A stretch of DNA of 6,203 nt, from NCBI GenBank assembly GCA_020630045.1, contig JAHDCE010000184.1, positions 1 through 6,203 on the forward strand, given 5' to 3'. The number at the start of each line of letters is the position of its first letter. Position 1 is the stretch's first letter. Shown here in pieces: positions 6,160 to 6,203 of the stretch. A program made the position numbers and the translations under genes. The notes beneath the pieces were generated by a model. That model had not been told where the DNA came from, searched no databases, and saw nothing but the letters and a program-made list of their open reading frames with translations. The DNA comes from Saprospiraceae bacterium. Lineage in GTDB: Bacteria > Bacteroidota > Bacteroidia > Chitinophagales > Saprospiraceae.

Positions 6160-6203
6160 GCAGCCTTAAGTTTGGTCAATTTTGACTTGCTCAATTTCGC
6201 TTC
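6156..6203 (-). CDS. Possible C-terminal end of a gene entering from the right (partial)
   Basis: On the minus strand the frame from base 6203 is open for 15 codons and stops at 6158-6156, giving the Lys/Ala-rich tail EAKLSKSKLTKLKAA. Basic tails like this are common in nucleic-acid-binding proteins, but the family cannot be determined. Its stop overlaps the udk stop within TTAA (6156-6159). A frame this short could be open by chance, so it is tentative. Confidence 0.4.
   Translation of the reverse strand, partial: EAKLSKSKLTKLKAA

Overview
The window looks like ordinary chromosomal DNA from a Bacteroidota (Bacteroidetes) bacterium. Three things suggest this. Every complete gene has a TAnnTTTG box, the Bacteroidetes -7 promoter element, a short distance upstream of its best start. 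None of the starts has a convincing Shine-Dalgarno sequence. The dihydroorotase carries the DDQVHFREPG signature that I associate with Bacteroidetes PyrC. No mobile element, tRNA, rRNA or CRISPR array was seen. The density is high: five complete genes, two probable gene ends at the window edges, and gaps of under 90 bases.

Layout, left to right. Bases 3-77 (+) look like the last codons of an upstream gene. After an 86-base gap with a 9-bp inverted repeat and a promoter box comes a YbdL-type methionine aminotransferase (164-1303, +). It converges, with one base between the stops, on a 598-residue cytosolic protein I do not recognise (1305-3101, -). That protein has about five helical repeats of ~71 residues and a separate C-terminal domain. 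Next on the minus strand are dihydroorotase pyrC (3186-4520) and an epoxide-hydrolase-type alpha/beta hydrolase (4588-5451), each with its own promoter box. An 87-base divergent promoter region separates the hydrolase from uridine kinase udk (5539-6159, +). The udk box lies so close to its ATG that the mRNA is probably leaderless or nearly so. The udk stop shares a TTAA with the stop of a probable gene entering from the right on the minus strand.

Functionally, pyrC (third step of de novo pyrimidine synthesis) and udk (uridine/cytidine salvage) both feed the UMP pool, but they are on opposite strands with separate promoters, so this is proximity and not an operon. The aminotransferase and hydrolase look like stand-alone metabolic enzymes. 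The item most worth follow-up is the repeat protein at 1305-3101. I see no evidence of a multi-gene novel system such as a defence, toxin-antitoxin, secretion or biosynthetic cluster.
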